A DNA stretch of 64,000 nt from Bacillota bacterium (GTDB lineage Bacteria > Bacillota > Bacilli > Paenibacillales > Paenibacillaceae), in the NCBI GenBank assembly GCA_023386495.1, contig JAEWJS010000152.1, positions 124,001 through 188,000 of the forward strand, read 5' to 3'. Shown in pieces: positions 60,236 through 64,000 of the stretch; position 1 is the first letter of the stretch, and the number at the start of each line of letters is the position of its first letter. The notes under the pieces were generated by a model. The model did not search any database. It was not told the origin of the DNA and saw only the letters and a program-made list of their open reading frames with translations. The position numbers were made by a program, and so were the translations under genes.

Positions 60236-61945
60236 GTGAAAAAGTATCCATTCCGCAAACGTCAAGCCGTATTGGCATCGACGCTGATTTTGGCTCTCGC
60301 TGTACCGTCTCTGGCGCAGGCTGCCCCGCAGGCGGGTGCCGTCAAGCCTGTCTCGTACATCGAGACTGCCGCCGCTATGGCAGCGCATGCCTTGGTACCG
60401 GTGAAGCAGCTCGCGGAGACGCTAGGCGCGCAAGTGAAATGGGATGGCGAAGCGCGGACCGTGACGATCACGCGCGGCGAGACTGTGGCAGTTATTACCG
60501 CAGGGCAATCGCAGGCAACGGTGAATGGCAAGACGGTCGACGCCGGAGCAGTCGTAACGATCGTCGATGGGAGAGCCTATGCATCGTTGGCCTTCATGAA
60601 TGAGGCGCTGGACAGCCATGCCGAATGGAACGCGGAGACGCGTCAGGTTAGCTTCGCGCAGGATGATTATGCGGGAAGGGGCAGCGCGTTCGTCAACGAC
60701 TTGTTCCGCGGGGACGGATCGGTTGCTGCGGGGATGATGAACGAGGCGCTCAGCCGCGCGCTGCCGGCGCAAGTGTTGGGCCTTTTCAGTCAGCAGGTCT
60801 CGGCAGCTTACGGCCAGCCGCTGGAACGGCAGACGGCCGAGGTTCGGGAGGACGGCGTACATACGAATGTCATGTTCGTCTATAAGACAAAGGCAGGGGC
60901 GCTGCAGTTCACGCTCCGCTTCGACCGGGCAGGGGCGCTCAATGATCTCAATCTGGCACCGGTATCGCCTGTGCCTGCGGCAGCGTATCAGAAGCCTGCT
61001 TACGATAACGGCAACTATACGGAGCAAGAGGTCGTCATTGGCGAAGGCGATTTTGCGCTGCCGGGCACGTTGACGATTCCGGAGGGCGAAGGTCCGTTCC
61101 CGGTCGTCGTCCTCGTCCAGGGATCCGGCCCGCATGATCGCGATTCGAGCATCGGCGGCGTGAAGATTTTCAAGGATCTGGCGGCAGGCCTGGCTTCGCA
61201 GAACATCGCGGTGCTGCGTTACGAGAAGGTGACGATGGCTCATACGGCCAAAGTTTCGGCAATACCGGACTTCACGCTGAAGAACGAGTCCGCGGACGAT
61301 GCAGTGCGGGCGGTGGAACTGCTCCAAGGCATGGAACGGATCGATCCGAAGCGGATCTTCGTGGCCGGACATAGCCAAGGCGGCTTCGCGGCGCCGATCA
61401 TGCTGGAGAACGCGCCGGACGGCAGCGTCGCGGGAGCGATCCTGATCTCTGCGCCGAGCGGCACCTTCACGGAGGCGCTTGTCGAGCAGCAGCAAGTGGC
61501 GCTGGAGCGCCTGAAGGAGCTCGGCATGCCGCAGGAGACGCTCGCCGCGCAGGAGCAGGCGGCCGCCATGTGGAAGGGAATCGCGGACATGGTGGAGGAT
61601 CCGGCGTATTCGATGGATAATCTGCCGCCGAACTTCCCGCTGCAGCCGTCCTACTGGTGGTTCGAGCAGCGTGATTATCGCGCAGCCGCAGCCGCGAGCG
61701 AGCAGAACCTTCCGATGCTTGTCATGCAGGGCGAGAACGACTGGCAGGTGTCGATGGCGCAGTACGAGGGCTGGAAGGAAGCGCTCAAGGATCGCGGCGA
61801 CGTGACGTACCGCTCCTACCCGAAGGTGAACCATCTGCTCGCCGAATATGACGGCATCTCGATCGGCATGGAATATAACGGTGCCGCTAACGTCTCGAAA
61901 GCGATCGTCGACGATATTGTCGCGTGGGTGAAGGCGCAGCAATAA
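60236..61945 (+). CDS. Exported alpha/beta hydrolase with stalk domain
   Basis: This ~569-residue protein has a signal peptide (KRQAVLASTLILALAVPSLA, cleavage near AQA-AP) and a copper-amine-oxidase N-like stalk domain (~25-145: LVPVKQLAETLGAQVKWDGE, YASLAFMNEALD). A DUF3887-like domain (~150-245) and an alpha/beta-hydrolase domain (~255-569) follow, with the nucleophile in AGHSQGGFA, Asp in MQGENDWQV and His in KVNHLL. It is likely a surface esterase. GTG 60236 lies 12 bases after AAGGAG; ATG 60212 lacks a site. It is a single gene, closed by the terminator at 61991. Confidence 0.88.
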   Translation: MKKYPFRKRQAVLASTLILALAVPSLAQAAPQAGAVKPVSYIETAAAMAAHALVPVKQLAETLGAQVKWDGEARTVTITRGETVAVITAGQSQATVNGKTVDAGAVVTIVDGRAYASLAFMNEALDSHAEWNAETRQVSFAQDDYAGRGSAFVNDLFRGDGSVAAGMMNEALSRALPAQVLGLFSQQVSAAYGQPLERQTAEVREDGVHTNVMFVYKTKAGALQFTLRFDRAGALNDLNLAPVSPVPAAAYQKPAYDNGNYTEQEVVIGEGDFALPGTLTIPEGEGPFPVVVLVQGSGPHDRDSSIGGVKIFKDLAAGLASQNIAVLRYEKVTMAHTAKVSAIPDFTLKNESADDAVRAVELLQGMERIDPKRIFVAGHSQGGFAAPIMLENAPDGSVAGAILISAPSGTFTEALVEQQQVALERLKELGMPQETLAAQEQAAAMWKGIADMVEDPAYSMDNLPPNFPLQPSYWWFEQRDYRAAAAASEQNLPMLVMQGENDWQVSMAQYEGWKEALKDRGDVTYRSYPKVNHLLAEYDGISIGMEYNGAANVSKAIVDDIVAWVKAQQ

Positions 61946-61990
61946 TGAGGCAGGCAGTTGTAGGAATAGCGCAGCAATAGAAGTGCGTGC

Positions 61991-62036
61991 GACCCGGAGT
62001 TCCAGCCGTTGCGGCTTGAATCTTCGGGTCTCTTTT
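61991..62036 (+). terminator. Rho-independent terminator in the 338-bp gap before the ABC exporter
   Basis: GACCCGGAG (61991-61999) pairs with CTTCGGGTC (62022-62030), with an inner AGCCG-TTG-CGGCT stem, followed by TCTTTTG. The rest of the gap (62037-62283) shows no convincing gene or promoter. Confidence 0.8.
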
Positions 62037-62283
62037 GTGCGCGTCGGCTTTGCACGCATTCCGCATCGTGGAGCTGGGCTATTCCCGCGCCTCACCCAAA
62101 CCGCGATATGTGCTGCGAGGCGAATTCAGCCACGCCGCCCCCGCCGACGACCGAACGATTCCCAACAATATGACACCTGTCACCTGCGAGTCATGACACT
62201 GTACGCTAACGAGCGCCTCCCCGATTCGGTACGATAGGGACATGAAGAACAACGGAACGATCGACAAGGGAGATGGCATTCGC

Positions 62284-63171
62284 ATGACAGAGGCAATTCG
62301 GTTCGAGAAGGTAGTCAAAGCATACGGCAAGCACAAAGCACTGGACGGCCTCGATCTTACGATCGAGCCTGGGCGCGTCACTGCGCTGCTCGGTCCGAAC
62401 GGAGCCGGCAAGACGACGACGGTATCGCTCCTCCTCAAGCTGGCGAAGCCGGACGAGGGACGCGTGCTCGTCGGGAGCCTGCCGCCTGGGCATCGCGAGC
62501 TGCGCGAGCGAATCGGCGTCATGCTGCAGGATTCGGCTGCGCCGGACGGTCTCACCGTGCAGGAGACGCTGCAGTTGTTCCGCAGCTATTACCAGAGGCC
62601 GCTGCCGCTGGAGCGGCTGCTCGATATCGCCGGCTTGGCGCAGGAAGCGAAGCAACGCGCGACATCGCTCTCCGGCGGACAGAGACGCCGGCTCGCGTTC
62701 GCGATGGCGCTGGCCGGCGACCCCGACACGATCGTGCTCGATGAACCGACGGTCGGCATGGACGTCGAGTCGCGGGCAAGATTCTGGGAGGTCGTCCGCG
62801 CACTCGCGAGCGGAGGCCGGACGATTCTGCTGACGACGCACTACCTCGAGGAAGCGGACGCGGTAGCCGATCGCATCGTCGTCATCGCGGAGGGCAAGCT
62901 CATTGCCGAGGGAACGCCGGCCCAACTGAAGGCAGGGATGCCGCTGCGGTCGATCAGCTTCAAGGCGGCGCGCATGCCCGGCGAGCAAGAGCTTGCCGAC
63001 CTGCCGGGGGTCGAAGAGGTGCGGGTTCAAGGAGACGGCATTCGTCTCTTGGCATCGGATACCGACAAGCTGCTGCCGATCGTCCTGGCCGCTGGCTGGG
63101 ATATCTCCGATATTCAGGTCCAGACGGCAAGCCTGGAGGCTGTGTTCCGCCAACTGACCGAGAAACCATAG
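62284..63171 (+). CDS. ABC exporter ATP-binding protein
   Basis: This 295-residue cytoplasmic ATPase has Walker A GPNGAGKTTT, signature SLSGGQRRR, Walker B DTIVLDEPTVGMD and the switch histidine in LLTTHYLEEAD. The C-terminal ~75 residues are typical of ABC-2 type (drug or sodium exporter) subunits. ATG 62284 follows AAGGGAGATGG; ATG 62242 is an alternative giving 309 residues. It works with the permease gene that starts 94 bases downstream. It is not the missing ATPase of the sugar importers, whose ATPases are longer MsmX-like proteins. Confidence 0.93.
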   Translation: MTEAIRFEKVVKAYGKHKALDGLDLTIEPGRVTALLGPNGAGKTTTVSLLLKLAKPDEGRVLVGSLPPGHRELRERIGVMLQDSAAPDGLTVQETLQLFRSYYQRPLPLERLLDIAGLAQEAKQRATSLSGGQRRRLAFAMALAGDPDTIVLDEPTVGMDVESRARFWEVVRALASGGRTILLTTHYLEEADAVADRIVVIAEGKLIAEGTPAQLKAGMPLRSISFKAARMPGEQELADLPGVEEVRVQGDGIRLLASDTDKLLPIVLAAGWDISDIQVQTASLEAVFRQLTEKP

Positions 63172-63265
63172 CCGAGGTGAATCAAGCGTCATCTCGCATC
63201 CAGCATCCAGCATCCCGCATCTCATGTATGCCCAAGCCCAACTACTACTCAAGGAGAGATATCCT

Positions 63266-64000
63266 ATGCAAGCATTTGCCGCACAATCCAAGGCCGAGGG
63301 GCTGCGCCTTGTCAGGAGCCCGTTCTTCCTGCTCTTCTCCGTTCTCATGCCGATCGCGTTCTACGCGCTGTTCACCTTCCTTAACGGGGCGGACACCGAG
63401 ATCGGGTCCACTTCTTGGGCCGCTTATTCGCTCATGTCGATGACGGCTTTCAGCCTGATCGGCACGGCGGCAGGCCAATTCGGCATCCGGCTGTCGTATG
63501 AGCGCAAGGACGGCCTGCTCAAGCTGCTGCGCCTCACGCCGATGTCGACCGGTGCTTGGGTAAGCGCGAAGCTGGTCTCGCACCTCATCATTCATCTGCT
63601 CATCATTGTCGTCATGTTCGCGGCCGCGGCGCTGACATTCGGCGTCGAGATGTCCGCGGCACGCTGGCTGGCGACCGGTCTGTGGCTGCTCCTTGGCAGC
63701 ATCCCGTTCCTCGGGCTCGGCATCCTGATCGGCACGATCAAGAGCACGGATGTCGCGACGGCCGTCTCGAATCTGCTCTATATGGGGATCTCCGTGGCAG
63801 GCGGGCTGTGGATGCCGCTCGAGACGTTCCCGGCATGGCTGAAGGCGATCGGCCAATGGCTGCCGTCCCACGCTTATGCGAACGGAGCTTGGAACATGCT
63901 GGCCGGTCGCGTGATCGAACTGTCGGATGCAGCGCTGCTGCTCGGATACGGCCTTGGCTTCATCCTGCTCGCGATGCTGATCATGAACGCGCGAGAGGCA
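63266..64000 (+). CDS. ABC-2 type exporter permease (truncated by window end)
   Basis: The frame is open for 245 codons to the window edge with no stop. It encodes membrane segments near 18-36, 52-72, 103-124, 135-155, 165-185 and 222-240 and the ABC-2 pattern ERKDGLLKLLRLTPMS followed by NLLYMGISVAGGLWMPLETFP. AAGGAGAG lies 8 bases before ATG 63266. Together with the upstream ATPase it forms an exporter of a drug, lipid or peptide. A kinase/regulator pair often follows such genes outside the window, but this cannot be seen. Confidence 0.9.
   Translation, partial: MQAFAAQSKAEGLRLVRSPFFLLFSVLMPIAFYALFTFLNGADTEIGSTSWAAYSLMSMTAFSLIGTAAGQFGIRLSYERKDGLLKLLRLTPMSTGAWVSAKLVSHLIIHLLIIVVMFAAAALTFGVEMSAARWLATGLWLLLGSIPFLGLGILIGTIKSTDVATAVSNLLYMGISVAGGLWMPLETFPAWLKAIGQWLPSHAYANGAWNMLAGRVIELSDAALLLGYGLGFILLAMLIMNAREA

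Noticed and set aside
62284..64000. The missing ATPase of the two sugar importers
   Set aside because: The ATPase is a short ABC-2 exporter type with its own permease right behind it; importer ATPases of the MsmX type are longer and have a regulatory C-terminal domain.

Overview
The window looks like a chromosomal segment of a high-GC Paenibacillaceae bacterium (Paenibacillus, Cohnella or a close relative). The reasons are strong GGAGG-type ribosome binding sites, LplB/YtcP/LipO-type sugar importers without an ATPase, YesM/YesN-type two-component systems, stalk-domain (copper amine oxidase N-like) proteins and degenerate intergenic repeats. This is inferred from gene content; no marker gene is present.

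Region 1 (1-30.3 kb) reads as one polysaccharide-utilisation locus, and the enzyme set points to xanthan. Operon A (2-8670) encodes two ABC permeases, a binding protein, a protein of unknown function, a GH88 unsaturated glucuronyl hydrolase, an SGNH esterase and an intracellular PL8 lyase. Two large secreted GH9 enzymes with repeated putative binding modules follow on the minus strand (8727-16841). A response regulator/histidine kinase pair comes next (17174-20571). Operon B (20792-30243) repeats the importer, the unknown protein and the esterase, but carries a GH38 alpha-mannosidase and a carrier-protein-like small protein. Proposed flow: GH9 cuts the cellulose-like backbone outside, the two importers bring in oligosaccharides, PL8 removes the terminal mannose and leaves an unsaturated uronate, GH88 removes that, the esterases deacetylate, and GH38 removes the inner mannose. 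A backbone beta-glucosidase or phosphorylase and a pyruvate-removing enzyme are not recognised here. The strongest new observation is a motif (ATCAC-N12-11-mer ending TCATCG or similar-N20-minus-10 box) with identical spacing at four promoters: operon B, the regulator and both GH9 genes.

Region 2 (30.3-32.7 kb) holds an FAD oxidoreductase divergent from a LacI-type regulator. Region 3 (33.0-38.6 kb) is a cell-surface glycan cluster: membrane protein, flippase, GT2, UbiA-type polyprenyl-phosphate transferase, PAP2-like protein and epimerase. Region 4 (38.5-51.6 kb) is mixed housekeeping/accessory: an OmpR-type two-component system, DUF6220-like and stalk proteins, a GNAT protein, repeat-rich intergenic DNA, GH130, an AviRa-like methyltransferase, an APH-like kinase, a serine hydrolase, an MBL hydrolase and a diguanylate cyclase.

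Region 5 (51.7-59.0 kb) is a second sugar locus: binding protein, histidine kinase, AraC-type regulator, an (alpha/alpha)6 glycosidase and GH43, with no permease. Region 6 (59.1-60.0 kb) is an AT-rich two-gene module with a nucleotidyltransferase, resembling a toxin-antitoxin or defence cassette. The window ends with a stalk-domain alpha/beta hydrolase and an ABC-2 exporter that runs off the edge.
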